Below are positions 6,829 through 6,838 of a stretch of 6,838 nucleotides of DNA, piece by piece. The stretch is taken from positions 1 to 6,838 of the forward strand of contig JAICKT010000239.1 in the NCBI GenBank assembly GCA_025927795.1, given 5' to 3'. The translations under genes were made by a program, and so were the position numbers. Numbering within the stretch: the first letter of the stretch is position 1; each line of letters begins with the position of its first letter. The notes beneath the pieces are model-generated. The model did no database searches. It saw only the letters and a program-made list of their open reading frames with translations, and was not told the DNA's origin. The DNA is from Parafilimonas sp. GTDB lineage: Bacteria > Bacteroidota > Bacteroidia > Chitinophagales > Chitinophagaceae.

Positions 6829-6838
6829 ATCTTATGTT

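Noticed and set aside
6834..6838. ATG five bases after the lipoprotein stop as the start of a further operon gene
   Set aside because: Only five bases are visible before the window ends, so nothing supports a gene beyond the short spacing.
1..6838. CRISPR array, defence island, transposase, phage, tRNA or rRNA content
   Set aside because: No regularly spaced repeats, no such protein motifs and no cloverleaf-like structures were seen; the window is a sugar-uptake cluster throughout.

Overview
The window holds one co-directional block of six genes, all on the + strand, for uptake and processing of a sugar or oligosaccharide. Nothing in it codes convincingly on the minus strand. The DNA is clearly A/T-rich. 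Starts mostly lack a Shine-Dalgarno sequence, intergenic gaps carry short degenerate repeats (TTTGAAA-type, GGAATGA-type and a CGTCATTTCGACG...CGGCATGACG palindrome), and a lipoprotein begins its mature part with CKK. Together these suggest a member of the Bacteroidota, probably Chitinophagaceae or a relative. That placement is inference from style, not from a marker gene.

Layout: 1-939 is the 3' part of an extracellular sugar-binding protein of an ABC importer, cut by the window edge. 940-1133 is a 194-base gap with a REP-like palindromic repeat (988-1050). 1134-2249 is a Gfo/Idh/MocA-family NAD(P)-dependent oxidoreductase. 2246-3142 and 3178-4005 are the two importer permeases (MalF/UgpA-like and MalG/UgpE-like). 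An 8-bp tandem repeat lies between them and abuts the second start codon. 4006-4089 is a short gap with a GGAATGA-type repeat. 4090-5514 is a long-form GH130-like cytoplasmic glycosidase or phosphorylase. 5524-6828 is a lipoprotein with a probable alpha/alpha-toroid (six-hairpin-like) domain.

A plausible joint role, by inference: the lipoprotein acts on or binds a glycan in the envelope, the binding protein and two permeases import the product, and the GH130-like enzyme and the oxidoreductase process it in the cytoplasm. GH130 membership points to beta-mannosides or related beta-linked hexosides, but no substrate can be read from the sequence. No ATPase subunit lies in the window, so the importer needs one encoded upstream or elsewhere.

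The most interesting points are an ABC sugar importer in what looks like a Bacteroidota genome, where SusC/D systems dominate; the palindromic repeat just after the binding-protein gene; the tandem repeat flush with the second permease's start; and the pairing of a long-form GH130 enzyme with an unassigned toroid lipoprotein.
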